The notes: a model not told the origin generated them from the sequence alone. DNA of 64,000 bases from Phyllobacterium chamaecytisi (GCF_020164455.1 NZ_JAIQWW010000014.1:1-64000), one strand, 5' to 3'. Positions 25,972 through 35,322 are shown, numbered from the stretch's first letter. Program-made: numbers and translations.

Positions 25972-27120
25972 ATGACTGATAATGCAGATCTTGCAGCGGC
26001 CGAGCGCTATTTTGGGGCTATCCGCGCCGCGCTCGATGGGCTCGAAGTCTTTCTGAACAACCAGGACTCGCCACTCTACAAGCATGACCTGGTTGCACAG
26101 ACGGTGTCTGAATATCTGCAACGCCTTGATTCTTCGTTCGAATGCTGGCGCAACAGGCTCGGTTTTGCCGAGCGCTTTCGTATATCCAAGGCCGAGAGCG
26201 GCTTTCCTGTCTTCCAGAATGTTCTGGAACTTGAAAATGACAAGAAGGACGCATCGGTCCGGCTTGCTGCCATTCCGCCGGCGGATGCGCTTCGGGGCGA
26301 GATGGCGGATTTCATTTTGCGCAATCGCGAGTTTCCGCGCGACCTGCAAAGGTCCATGGCGGAACGGGTATATCTGGAAGTCGTAGAAAAAGGCGAGATA
26401 TTCTCTCCCTTCCTGTTGCCGACGACTATCCGCGTCTCTGTTAACCCGAAGACCATGCGCCCCTTTTACGTGGTGCATTGGGGCGCATTCGACGGAGCCT
26501 CGAACCTGCCATTGATCTACATGGCGATCATCGAGGATTCATCCGAAGATATGGTGGAGACGCTGGTGGCCGAGGGCAAGCTCAACAGCAAAGTCAGGAT
26601 TCCTCTGCCGGTCGGCGGTCTTCTCAATCCGGATCTCGCACGCCGCTTCGACGATTTCGCCGCGAAGAACTCGGCCTATTCGCTGTCACCGATAACCATC
26701 GCCACGGCACTCGATCAGGATTTTCCGGAACTGCATCCCAAGCAGCTACGCCGGCTTGTTCTCGGGCCATTCTACACGGCCGGGATTACCGAGCATAATC
26801 AGAAAGTTGCCGACGTTCTTGAGCGGGTACGCAAGCCAGAGGACGCCTGGCTCCTGACCTGGACCTTGCAGGAGGTTTTTTCCAAGGCGGAAAAACCCGG
26901 CAAACGTGGACTTTGGTCGTCGGAGCCGTCGCGTGAGGAGTTTCACATCAATACGGATGACCTCGAAGCGGCAAGGCAGGGCGTCAGTCACTATGAGCAG
27001 CACGCTCTGGTGCCGCATGAAGCCTATCAGGCGTTGTACGCATCAGGGGAAGCGGCAGGTATCTTCAAGGGGTTTCAGACGCATATCCTGTCCAATGGCC
27101 AGGTGATCAGCGGCATTTGA
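25972..27120 (+). CDS. Uncharacterised protein, second gene of five-gene block
   Basis: A 382-residue soluble protein with no family I can name. The first about 120 residues look helical (A-A-E-R-Y-F-G-A-I-R-A-A-L-D-G-L). The middle has alternating strand-like segments (P-F-Y-V-V-H-W-G-A-F-D-G and L-P-L-I-Y-M-A-I-I-E-D) suggesting a mixed alpha/beta domain. The end carries a helical part with P-H-E-A-Y-Q-A-L-Y-A. No catalytic motif is evident. It sits between the coiled-coil gene (3-base gap) and the ATPase gene (13-base gap with a GGAGGAAA ribosome site) and is surely co-expressed with them. Confidence 0.82.
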   Translation: MTDNADLAAAERYFGAIRAALDGLEVFLNNQDSPLYKHDLVAQTVSEYLQRLDSSFECWRNRLGFAERFRISKAESGFPVFQNVLELENDKKDASVRLAAIPPADALRGEMADFILRNREFPRDLQRSMAERVYLEVVEKGEIFSPFLLPTTIRVSVNPKTMRPFYVVHWGAFDGASNLPLIYMAIIEDSSEDMVETLVAEGKLNSKVRIPLPVGGLLNPDLARRFDDFAAKNSAYSLSPITIATALDQDFPELHPKQLRRLVLGPFYTAGITEHNQKVADVLERVRKPEDAWLLTWTLQEVFSKAEKPGKRGLWSSEPSREEFHINTDDLEAARQGVSHYEQHALVPHEAYQALYASGEAAGIFKGFQTHILSNGQVISGI

Positions 27121-27133
27121 GGAGGAAAAAACC

Positions 27134-29041
27134 ATGGATGTCGGTCTGACCACGCTTGAGGAGAAGGACATCGCCAAGCATCTTGCCGTCGCACAGGCAA
27201 TGGTGACGCGATTTGTCTCGCTCGACAGCGGCGAAAAGACCGGTACCGAAATTGCGGGTACCGGCAGACGTTTTGTTTCTACCGTTTCAACCGGCGGATT
27301 GCGCAAGACGCGTGAGGTGGAGCTTGCAAAAACGATCCAGTCTGTGCGTGCCGACGATCAGATGCTTTCGATTGCCCAACACACGCTGCTGTTTCGCGCG
27401 CGGCGCGGGGTTGCAATCGCGTTGGCCGTTGCCGATGTTTTCGGCCGGCAAAGTGATCTTGAAAGCCTGATGGCGCGCAATGCTTCCGCGCCGTTACAGG
27501 GTGACGAGGCCAGTCATTTCAAGCGGCTTCTGTCAGCCGCAGCTTACGTTGGCGCTTTCGCCTTTGCCGCCTATCTCGCGCAATTAATCGAAGCTGATTC
27601 AGAGCCAGCCAATGATATGAGTGAGCCGGATTTCATCTTCGATACGGCGCAAGACGCGTTGAAATCGGTGATTGCCGGTCTCGATCGCGCAATTTCCGGC
27701 GCGAGCGACGAGCAGGTAATGCTGGCGCGCGCCAAAGCCTTTTCGGCGCTTGCCATCGAAGGGCTTTTGCAGCGCAAGGGACGATTTGACGGGCTTGGCA
27801 GTTTCGAGGACACGCACCTGCGGCTCGACAGCGATGACTTCACGCTGGACGGGTTCGATGTTGCGCCATCGAAGAAACGCACGCCGCTGGTGATGACATT
27901 CAAGAAACCGAATGAAGTCGTCGGCAACCACATCGCCAAGTTTCAGGCCCTGAAGCTTTCCAAAATGCTGATGGCCTATGATTTTGACCGGCAGCTCAAT
28001 CCGTTTGTCGAATTGGGCGGGTTTCTCTTCACTTTCATTGGCGATGGCGCGCCAGGCACAGGCAAGACCACGCTGATCCAGATGATCGCCGGGCTGCTCA
28101 ATGATTATTGCCAGGTCGCGGGTTACGCCTTTCACTATGAGAATTTCGGTGTGGATCAGATATCGTCCTATCAAGGCAAATCCGGACAGAACTGCAAGCA
28201 ATTCGTGACGAATGTGCTTAATCCGCGCGTGATTGGCTTCGGTACAATCGACGACATCGATCAGGTTGCGGCCAAGCGTTCGGATGACCGCGCCTCCTCC
28301 GGCCAGCACGAGATCACCGGCGTGCTGATGGAAGCTTTTTCCGGCGCATCCACCGTTGTTCGCGGTAATTGCTCATTCGGCATGTTCTCCAACTATCCGG
28401 AGAATGTCGACGATGCGTTGAGGCAGCGGGCAGGGGCGCGCTGGCTGGTTGATGGGCCGCAGACTCGCGAGGACTACATCGATATCTTTGCATTGCTGGC
28501 GGGCAAAAACCACAAGATACCGCTGGGCGATCACAAGCTCTACGAAGCGCAACAGATCGAACGGGCGGTGGAGACGGCCTATGACGAATTGTCGGAGCCG
28601 CAGGAGGAGGGGCTGAAAGTGGTCTTTGATCGCTTCATCAAGGACAATGGCGAGCCACAAACCCTATCCGACATCGGCACCTATCTGCACATGATCAAGG
28701 AACGCGAGCCACGCTTCACCGGCCGCGCTATCAAGAACGTCACTGACGCAATCAAGATGCGGGCGATGGATGTGGAACTGCCGGATGAATGGTTCGAAAA
28801 GCCCGAAACGTTCATGCACAAGGCCTATGATGAAAAGAAGGCGATGATCGAGAAATTGCGCAAACCCTTCACGATGGAGATGGTGCTACAGGAAACCAAC
28901 CGATATGCGGATTCGGAATTCCGCTATGCTGACAAGTCTGATGACGCTGCAGTGGACAAAATGGTGCGGGACGCGAGGTTGCGCGAGCGAGCGGTCAGAG
29001 AAGTCGAAGCGCTCAAGGCCAAGGGGCAGTGGGACCTCTGA
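27134..29041 (+). CDS. AAA+ ATPase, third gene of five-gene block
   Basis: A 635-residue protein. The N-terminal about 290 residues are mostly helical and unrecognised. An AAA+ module follows: Walker A G-A-P-G-T-G-K-T-T with K311, and Walker B F-G-T-I-D-D-I-D-Q with D373/D374. A sensor-like stretch reads F-G-M-F-S-N-Y-P-E-N, and an Arg-finger-like segment reads A-L-R-Q-R-A-G-A-R-W. The C-terminal 150 residues are helical and charged. It should form a ring ATPase that remodels a protein partner, very likely one encoded by its neighbours. It is neither MoxR nor Lon nor Clp by its motifs. Its stop overlaps the next start by one base. Confidence 0.88.
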   Translation: MDVGLTTLEEKDIAKHLAVAQAMVTRFVSLDSGEKTGTEIAGTGRRFVSTVSTGGLRKTREVELAKTIQSVRADDQMLSIAQHTLLFRARRGVAIALAVADVFGRQSDLESLMARNASAPLQGDEASHFKRLLSAAAYVGAFAFAAYLAQLIEADSEPANDMSEPDFIFDTAQDALKSVIAGLDRAISGASDEQVMLARAKAFSALAIEGLLQRKGRFDGLGSFEDTHLRLDSDDFTLDGFDVAPSKKRTPLVMTFKKPNEVVGNHIAKFQALKLSKMLMAYDFDRQLNPFVELGGFLFTFIGDGAPGTGKTTLIQMIAGLLNDYCQVAGYAFHYENFGVDQISSYQGKSGQNCKQFVTNVLNPRVIGFGTIDDIDQVAAKRSDDRASSGQHEITGVLMEAFSGASTVVRGNCSFGMFSNYPENVDDALRQRAGARWLVDGPQTREDYIDIFALLAGKNHKIPLGDHKLYEAQQIERAVETAYDELSEPQEEGLKVVFDRFIKDNGEPQTLSDIGTYLHMIKEREPRFTGRAIKNVTDAIKMRAMDVELPDEWFEKPETFMHKAYDEKKAMIEKLRKPFTMEMVLQETNRYADSEFRYADKSDDAAVDKMVRDARLRERAVREVEALKAKGQWDL

Positions 29042-30324
29042 TGGACCTTCTCTACGAAAACGAGCTGATCTATGGACGCTTGCTGACGATCGACCAGCCG
29101 CATCTGATAGAGCGCTACAATCGCGCGCTGAAATCCTTCGGTTTCCCTGCGACGAAACTCAAGAAATTCAACGTCGACAGGACCGGCTTTTCTCCGGAAA
29201 TCGCCAAGGAGCTGAAGGATCCGTCTTATCTCGATCCAAATGGCGTCAACCGGCGGTTTATCATTTTGACACCGGCGCAGGCGGATTTGCCGGTCGTGCA
29301 CACGCAATTTTCCAACACATCGCAACTGATGTACGAGTTTTTCACCAGCAATTCCCGCGCCATCAATGCACTGACGATTAAGGATGTACTCTACGGCGAG
29401 ATCGAGGATAGCGTTTCGGTCGTCAATGACATCGAGGACCTCCTGTCGATCAACCAGGTTGAGTTCCGGGTGCTCTCGGCGGAAAACGTCATGGGGCAGG
29501 CGGCGGAATTGCGGCTACTGGTCGACAGGCTGGAAGACGAGCCAGACGCCTGGCGCAACAACGAGCTCATCAACCGCATGGTGGAACTCGCCAAGGTCAC
29601 CGGTGATATCCGGGAGAATTCGCTGGTGCCGGATAAGGTGATATTCCGGCATCGCGCCTTCTGGACCAGCCATTTCGGTGGTGTTTTCATCTTTGTAGAT
29701 GACAATACGACGACCGTCATTGGCGATCCGTCGGCACCGGGATTCCGGCGATCGCGGCCGTGGCAGGTGAATTATATTTCCATCAAGGATGCCGAGCAGG
29801 TCTTTCAGTTTCTCGCTTCGACCGCTCGCATCGAACTGCCGCGCGCCTCATGGATCGAGCAGTCCGGCTATCTGGAAAATCGCGGCGAGATGATCATCCG
29901 CCATCTGATCCAGTCACTGGAGCCGGAAAGGGACCTCACCAACATAGATCGGATTTGGCTGCAGACGTGGATTCACGCCAATGCCAGCTTGATCAATCAT
30001 GACGGCACCTGGCCGTTCCTTAATGCGGTCAAACGCGAAATCGGCCAGACCGGGCAGCTCAACATGGCGGAAATAGATCCGAAACGCCGGTTTCTTGTCA
30101 TACGCGCCCTGCCAAGACATCCGGACGCCTGGCTGGTCAACCATCTGATCGGCGATTTCGTGCCGTGGGATTTCCTGTCGCGTTATGTCTTCAACAAACC
30201 GGGGTTCTTTGCAGACTATGAGGGCTGGAGCCCTCCCTATCAGGCACATGTCGTCGAGACTCTGAAGACGATTTATTTGAAGGATAAGGAGGGGCTAAGG
30301 AAGAGGCTGTATGGGTTGTCTTAA
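29041..30324 (+). CDS. Uncharacterised protein (possibly DUF6638), fourth gene of five-gene block
   Basis: A 427-residue soluble protein whose ATG overlaps the ATPase stop (TGATG). I recall rhizobial proteins of this size and context as DUF6638, but I am not certain. Visible features are L-I-Y-G-R-L-L near the start, a central strand-rich part (H-F-G-G-V-F-I-F-V-D-D-N-T-T-T-V), tryptophan-rich motifs (R-P-W-Q-V-N-Y and L-Q-T-W-I-H-A-N-A), and a conserved tail K-R-L-Y-G-L-S. A degraded second copy of its last about 55 codons follows directly (30325-30500). No membrane segment is seen. Function is unknown; tight coupling suggests a complex with the ATPase. Confidence 0.82.
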   Translation: MDLLYENELIYGRLLTIDQPHLIERYNRALKSFGFPATKLKKFNVDRTGFSPEIAKELKDPSYLDPNGVNRRFIILTPAQADLPVVHTQFSNTSQLMYEFFTSNSRAINALTIKDVLYGEIEDSVSVVNDIEDLLSINQVEFRVLSAENVMGQAAELRLLVDRLEDEPDAWRNNELINRMVELAKVTGDIRENSLVPDKVIFRHRAFWTSHFGGVFIFVDDNTTTVIGDPSAPGFRRSRPWQVNYISIKDAEQVFQFLASTARIELPRASWIEQSGYLENRGEMIIRHLIQSLEPERDLTNIDRIWLQTWIHANASLINHDGTWPFLNAVKREIGQTGQLNMAEIDPKRRFLVIRALPRHPDAWLVNHLIGDFVPWDFLSRYVFNKPGFFADYEGWSPPYQAHVVETLKTIYLKDKEGLRKRLYGLS

Positions 30325-30500
30325 AGCCGTGGGAACGCGATTTTGTCCTCTGCTGACAGCAAACGCAGGAACCTTCGGGCCGTTTGTACCGGTTGGCGCT
30401 CTATCTCGAAGGAACACGTTGTCGATATTCTCAAAACAACCTATGTGAATGACAGGCAAGGGCTGCGAAGGCGGCTTTATGGACTTGAACAACAACGAGG
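30325..30500 (+). pseudogene. Decayed duplicate of the C-terminus of the preceding gene
   Basis: The spacer before the DUF2333 gene resembles the last about 165 bases of the preceding gene. It starts with the same GCCGTGGGA and ends with H-V-V-D-I-L-K-T-T-Y and G-L-R-R-R-L-Y-G-L, against H-V-V-E-T-L-K-T-I-Y and G-L-R-K-R-L-Y-G-L in the gene. The copy has an in-frame stop and at least one frameshift, so it is not translated as a unit. It reads as an old tandem duplication or a leftover of a second family member. Confidence 0.75.
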
Positions 30501-30506
30501 GATAGG

Positions 30507-31640
30507 ATGCTCGAGCCCGTGATCAATTTCTTCAGCCGTATCTTCTACTACATCGGACGCGGTATCGGCTTCGTCATCGGCATCATTCTCTTGCCGTTCA
30601 TTTGGGCCGGCCGTTGGTATGGCCAGCGCGGAATTATCCTCAAGGCGGTTCTCGGTCTTGCAGTGCTCGTATGGCTCGGTCTCTACGGCTATTTCTTCTA
30701 CAACACGCAGGTCTGGAAGAATTTCAACCCCGATTACATCGCGTCCTATAATTTCAAAAACCTGACTGTTCCGGTAGGGGAACCGGTTCCTTCGCCGACG
30801 CAAGCTGCCGATACAGGCGCGGCGAAGACCTGCGCGCGCTCAGCTATCGTGCAGGTGACCGCAGACCTTACGGATTTCAACGTCAACCAGAACGCGTGGA
30901 TTTCCTCCATGCTGCTCTACAAGCTCGGGTTCTTCGGCGTCGATTGGGACAATACGCCTTTCCTCGATAACAAGGCGTCCTTCCAGCGCGGCATCAATTC
31001 GGCAGTGCGCCGCACAGCAGTTGAACTCGTCGATACACTTGGCCGTGTACGAGGGACCTCGCAGATCGACGCCGACTTGCAGAAGGCGCGCGGAAACCTG
31101 CAATTTACCGAAGACGCCTGGTATTTTGGTCTCAATCCCTTTGGTCCGAAGACGCCGACGCCGAGTTATTATCGTTCGGCGGTCAAGGATTTGCGTACGT
31201 TCAATACCAAGCTTGAGTCCTGCAATGCCATTTTTGATGCGCGTGCGGACAATCTTATCCAGTTCATCGACCGTATCGCCAACGACATCGGCGCGACTTC
31301 GGCGATTTTGAAAGATCGTTCGGAAAACAACAATTATGGCTGGTTCGACACGCGTGCCGATGACCGTTTCTGGTTCGCCTACGGCCAGCTTTATGCCTAT
31401 TACGGCCTGATGAATGCAGCTCAGTTGGATTTCAAACAGGTGCTCGATGAAAAGCACCTGACGCCGCTTTGGGATGGTATGGACGGGCAACTTCGTTCGG
31501 CCTTGAACATCAAGCCTTGGATCATCGCCAATGGCAGCGAAGGCGGCTGGCTGTTGCCGAACCACCTGACGACGATGGGTTTTTATATCCTGCGCGTGCG
31601 CTCAAACCTGATCGACATCAAGCAGGTGCTGCAGCAGTAA
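30507..31640 (+). CDS. DUF2333 membrane protein, fifth gene of five-gene block
   Basis: A 377-residue protein with a hydrophobic N-terminus: a segment at about 15-35 (I-G-R-G-I-G-F-V-I-G-I-I-L-L-P-F) and a second at about 45-67 (A-V-L-G-L-A-V-L-V-W-L-G-L-Y-G-Y-F-F). A large domain then matches the DUF2333 family known mainly from gammaproteobacteria (F-Q-R-G-I-N-S-A-V-R-R-T-A-V-E-L, D-T-L-G-R-V-R-G-T-S, F-D-A-R-A-D-N-L). No enzyme motif is known in the family. The domain probably faces the periplasm. The ribosome site GAGGGATAGG ends next to the ATG. It likely gives the module its membrane anchor. Confidence 0.86.
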   Translation: MLEPVINFFSRIFYYIGRGIGFVIGIILLPFIWAGRWYGQRGIILKAVLGLAVLVWLGLYGYFFYNTQVWKNFNPDYIASYNFKNLTVPVGEPVPSPTQAADTGAAKTCARSAIVQVTADLTDFNVNQNAWISSMLLYKLGFFGVDWDNTPFLDNKASFQRGINSAVRRTAVELVDTLGRVRGTSQIDADLQKARGNLQFTEDAWYFGLNPFGPKTPTPSYYRSAVKDLRTFNTKLESCNAIFDARADNLIQFIDRIANDIGATSAILKDRSENNNYGWFDTRADDRFWFAYGQLYAYYGLMNAAQLDFKQVLDEKHLTPLWDGMDGQLRSALNIKPWIIANGSEGGWLLPNHLTTMGFYILRVRSNLIDIKQVLQQ

Positions 31641-31646
31641 TAAAGC

Positions 31647-31672
31647 AGCTTGCCGGCTCAAACCGGCAAGCT
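31647..31672. terminator. Bidirectional hairpin between DUF2333 gene and putR
   Basis: A perfect ten-base stem (AGCTTGCCGG with CCGGCAAGCT) and a six-base loop sit where two convergent genes end; the putR stop is inside the loop. T runs on either side are weak, so termination strength is uncertain. Confidence 0.65.
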
Positions 31673-32119
31673 TGACGTTTCCTTGACTTCTTCCATCACG
31701 GCGTAGGTGTGGCTTTCGCGGACGCCTGGCAGTGAAAGCAGCATATCGGAGAGAAAGCGCCGGTAATGCTCCATATCGGCAACGCGGGCCTTGATCAGAT
31801 AATCGAAGCCGCCGGCAACCATATGGCATTCCATCACGTCCGGGTTACGGCGCGTAGCTGCGGCAAAGGTTGCAAAGACGTCGGGCGTGGTGCGATCAAG
31901 TTTTATCTCGACGAATACAAGCATTGCGCGATCGAGCTTTTTGGGCGACAATTTTGCCGTGTATCCAAGGATGTAGCCGTCGCGGGACAGGCGCTTTACC
32001 CGTTCGGTCGTTGCGGTTTGCGACAGGCTGATGCGCTCGGACAATTCTGTGTTGGTCAGGCGTCCATCCTTCTGCAGCTCGCGCAATATTCTGCGATCGA
32101 GACTGTCCAAATTTTTCAT
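31658..32119 (-). CDS. putR: Lrp-family regulator PutR
   Basis: A 153-residue Lrp/AsnC-type DNA-binding protein that senses proline and activates putA in alphaproteobacteria. The N-terminal helix-turn-helix is R-I-L-R-E-L-Q-K-D-G-R-L-T-N-T-E-L followed by S-L-S-Q-T-A-T-T-E-R-V-K-R-L. The C-terminal RAM ligand-binding domain has V-M-E-C-H-M-V-A-G-G-F-D-Y-L-I-K. It is divergent from putA across a 110-base gap with a strong palindrome. The ATG at 32119 gives the usual M-K-N-L-D start; an in-frame ATG six codons upstream (32137) is possible. Confidence 0.93.
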   Translation of the reverse strand: MKNLDSLDRRILRELQKDGRLTNTELSERISLSQTATTERVKRLSRDGYILGYTAKLSPKKLDRAMLVFVEIKLDRTTPDVFATFAAATRRNPDVMECHMVAGGFDYLIKARVADMEHYRRFLSDMLLSLPGVRESHTYAVMEEVKETSSLPV

Positions 32120-32153
32120 CGCTAAAATAGTCCCCATTTGTAGTTTTTTATAC

Positions 32154-32183
32154 GTATTCTCTCACATTCATTGGTGAGAATAC
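32154..32183. promoter_or_regulatory. Palindromic operator candidate between putR and putA
   Basis: An inverted repeat GTATTCTCTCAC / GTGAGAATAC (one base bulge, loop of about eight) lies midway between the divergent putR and putA genes. Its position and dyad form fit an Lrp-type PutR binding site controlling both genes. Confidence 0.65.
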
Positions 32184-32229
32184 CTGAGTAGATTAGATTA
32201 TATGGGAAAAATCAATAAGGGGAAGCCTG

Positions 32230-35200
32230 ATGACCGCACCATTGCCATCTACCAATGATTTTTCTGCACCTTATGCCGTCGATGACCAGGCGTTGGTTGC
32301 CTCGTTGCTTAAGTCCATAACGTTGCCGGAAGATGTCAACCGTCGCATCGATGCCCGAGCCAGCAAATATATCACGACGATCCGCAAGGAAGCGAGCGGT
32401 ATCGGTGGGGTCGAGGATTTCCTGAGGGAGTATGGTTTGTCGACCCGCGAGGGGCTGGCGCTGATGGTGCTGGCGGAAGCCTTGCTGCGCGTGCCGGATG
32501 CGGCAACGCAGGACAAGCTGATCGAGGATAAACTGAAGCAAGGTCATTGGTCAGAACACGAGCCGAGCGGCGATACATGGTTCGTGTCGGCATCCGCTTG
32601 GGCGCTTGGTCTCTCAGCGAAGGTCATCAAGCCGGGCGAAACTCCGGAGGGCGTGCTTTCCTCGCTGGTCAAGCGGATTGGCCTGCCGACAGTTCGGACC
32701 GCCACCAAGCAGGCCATGCGCTATCTCGGACACCATTTTGTCTTGGGCGAAACGATCAAGGACGCGCTGAAGCGCGCCAGCACCAATGAGGCCAAGGGTT
32801 ATCGCCATTCCTTCGACATGCTGGGGGAGGGAGCTCGTACACGTAAGGATGCGCAGGGCTATTTCAAATCCTATGCGGACGCCATCGATGCGATCGGCCG
32901 TGCCACAGGTAACAAGAAGCTCCCGGATCGCATGGGGATTTCGGTCAAGCTCTCGGCGCTGCATCCGCGATATCTGGCGACGCATCATGATCAGGTCATG
33001 GCCGAACTGGTGCCGGACCTTCTCGCTCTTGCGCAAAAGGCGAAATCTTACGATCTTAATTTCACCGTCGACGCGGAAGAGGCTGACAGGCTTGAGCTGT
33101 CACTGGATGTGATCGACCGGGTATTTGCCGATCCTTCGCTGGATGGCTGGGATGGATTTGGCCTTGCCATTCAGGCTTACCAGAAGCGGGCTCTTGATGT
33201 GATCGATCACATTGACAAGCTCGCGGCGCGGCACAACCGCAAGATGATGGTGCGTCTCGTCAAGGGCGCTTATTGGGATACGGAGGTGAAGCGGGCGCAG
33301 GAGCGCGGGCTGGCCGACTATCCGGTTTTTACCCGCAAAGCAGCGACCGATGCGTCCTATCTCGCATGTGCCAAGCGCATGCTCGATGCACGACCGCGTA
33401 TCTTCCCGCAATTCGCTACACACAATGCATTGACCGTGGCCATGATTCTGGAAATGGCAGGCGCCGACAAGAGTGGCTTCGAATTCCAACGCCTGCACGG
33501 CATGGGCGAGAGTCTTTACAAGCAGATCACGGAGAAGAACGACAAGATCGCCTGCCGAATTTATGCGCCCGTGGGCGGCTATCGCGATCTTCTCGCGTAT
33601 CTTGTGCGCCGTCTTCTCGAAAACGGTGCAAACTCGTCGTTTGTCTCTGTGGTTGGCGACAACAATATACCGATTTCGGAGTTATTGATAAGGCCGGCCG
33701 AGAAACTGAACGATGGCAAGGGCTATCGCCATCCGAACATCCCCTTGCCGCTAAAGCTCTATGGCAAGCGCACCAATTCAGCCGGTGTCGAGCTTGGCGA
33801 CCGCAAGGAGTTAGCCGCTCTGCTGTCTGGAATTGCCAAGGCGTCAACGACTGTAAAAGCGGTTCCGTTGATCGAAGGCGTGAAGCCATCCGGCAAGACG
33901 CAGGATGTGGTCTCTCCAGTAAACGGCTCGACTGTCGGTACCGTGGTTTTTGCTACCGCTGAAGAGGCGGCCAAAGCCGTCAGTGTTGCGCGCAAGGGTT
34001 TCTCATCCTGGTCGCGTGTCCCGGTGGAAACGCGGGCAAAAGCGTTGGAAAAGGCGGGAGACCTCCTGGAAGCCAATCGTGACAGCCTTCTCGATCTTCT
34101 TTCGCGTGAAGCAGGCAAGACGATCGATGACGGCATCGCCGAAATCCGCGAAGCAGTGGATTTCTGCCGCTACTACGCCGCCGAAGCCCGCAGACAGTTT
34201 GGCGTGGACAAAGTCATGCCGGGGCCTACCGGCGAGGACAACAAGTTGCGGCATCGAGGCCGCGGCGCGTTCGTCTGTATCAGCCCATGGAATTTCCCGT
34301 TGGCGATTTTCCTGGGTCAGGTAACGGCAGCGCTAGCCGCCGGCAATACTGTCTTGGCCAAGCCGGCAGAACAGACGCCACTTATTGCCTATGAGGCAAT
34401 TCGCGCCCTGCATGAGGCAGGTGTTCCGAAAGATGCAGTCCTCTATGTGCCAGGCGATGGTTCCGTTGGGGCGGCGCTGACTTCACATCCGGAAATCGCC
34501 GGTGTGGCCTTTACCGGCTCGACGGACACGGCCTGGGCGATCAACCGCACGCTGGCAGCGAAGAAGGGACCGATTGTTCCGCTGATCGCCGAGACAGGAG
34601 GCCTCAACGCGATGATCGTCGATGCGACAGCCCTTTCCGAACAGGTTGCCGACGATGTTGTTATATCTGCCTTCCGATCAGCCGGTCAGCGTTGCTCTGC
34701 TCTGCGCATTCTCTATCTGCAGGAAGACATCGCCGACAACATGCTTGACATGATCGAGGGCGCAGCAAAGGAACTCACCTTGGGAGATCCTTCTTTGCCT
34801 TCGACGGACGTCGGCCCGATCATCGATCAGGCACAGCGCGATATGCTGACAGATCATATCGCGGCGATGCGGAAGTCACAAAAAGTGCGCTTTGCAGGTG
34901 AGGCGCCGAAAGATGGCCTGTTTTTCGCGCCGCACATCGTGGAACTCAACCGGGCGGAGGCGCTGGAGCGCGAGGTATTTGGCCCGGTCTTGCATGTTGT
35001 TCGCTGGAAGGCCAAGGACCTCGACAAGGTGCTCGACCAGATTGCGTCGACTGGCTACGGCCTGACGTTTGGTTTGCACACCCGCATCGAAGCGACAGTA
35101 ACCAAGATCATCGACCGGCTCGACATCGGTAATGTCTATGTCAACCGCAATACGATCGGCGCTGTCGTCGGTACGCAACCTTTCGGTGGTTCCGGTCTTT

Positions 35201-35322
35201 CCGGTACTGGACCAAAGGCGGGCGGGCCGGCCTATCTGGCACGATTTGCACTCGAGCAGGTTGTTTCCGTGAACACGGCGGCGGCAGGTGGCAATGCAAG
35301 TCTTATTGCCATGGGCGAATAG
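32230..35322 (+). CDS. putA: Bifunctional proline dehydrogenase / pyrroline-5-carboxylate dehydrogenase PutA
   Basis: A 1030-residue enzyme that oxidises proline to glutamate in two steps with FAD and NAD. The FAD-binding proline dehydrogenase barrel occupies about 100-500 (G-I-S-V-K-L-S-A-L-H-P-R-Y, V-R-L-V-K-G-A-Y-W-D, F-Q-R-L-H-G-M-G). The aldehyde dehydrogenase domain occupies about 550-1010, with catalytic E788 in A-E-T-G-G-L-N-A and C822 in A-G-Q-R-C-S-A-L-R. It lacks the N-terminal ribbon-helix-helix DNA-binding domain of E. coli PutA, so it is the short type regulated by PutR. The start at 32230 follows AAGGGGAAG. A hairpin follows the stop. Confidence 0.97.
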   Translation: MTAPLPSTNDFSAPYAVDDQALVASLLKSITLPEDVNRRIDARASKYITTIRKEASGIGGVEDFLREYGLSTREGLALMVLAEALLRVPDAATQDKLIEDKLKQGHWSEHEPSGDTWFVSASAWALGLSAKVIKPGETPEGVLSSLVKRIGLPTVRTATKQAMRYLGHHFVLGETIKDALKRASTNEAKGYRHSFDMLGEGARTRKDAQGYFKSYADAIDAIGRATGNKKLPDRMGISVKLSALHPRYLATHHDQVMAELVPDLLALAQKAKSYDLNFTVDAEEADRLELSLDVIDRVFADPSLDGWDGFGLAIQAYQKRALDVIDHIDKLAARHNRKMMVRLVKGAYWDTEVKRAQERGLADYPVFTRKAATDASYLACAKRMLDARPRIFPQFATHNALTVAMILEMAGADKSGFEFQRLHGMGESLYKQITEKNDKIACRIYAPVGGYRDLLAYLVRRLLENGANSSFVSVVGDNNIPISELLIRPAEKLNDGKGYRHPNIPLPLKLYGKRTNSAGVELGDRKELAALLSGIAKASTTVKAVPLIEGVKPSGKTQDVVSPVNGSTVGTVVFATAEEAAKAVSVARKGFSSWSRVPVETRAKALEKAGDLLEANRDSLLDLLSREAGKTIDDGIAEIREAVDFCRYYAAEARRQFGVDKVMPGPTGEDNKLRHRGRGAFVCISPWNFPLAIFLGQVTAALAAGNTVLAKPAEQTPLIAYEAIRALHEAGVPKDAVLYVPGDGSVGAALTSHPEIAGVAFTGSTDTAWAINRTLAAKKGPIVPLIAETGGLNAMIVDATALSEQVADDVVISAFRSAGQRCSALRILYLQEDIADNMLDMIEGAAKELTLGDPSLPSTDVGPIIDQAQRDMLTDHIAAMRKSQKVRFAGEAPKDGLFFAPHIVELNRAEALEREVFGPVLHVVRWKAKDLDKVLDQIASTGYGLTFGLHTRIEATVTKIIDRLDIGNVYVNRNTIGAVVGTQPFGGSGLSGTGPKAGGPAYLARFALEQVVSVNTAAAGGNASLIAMGE

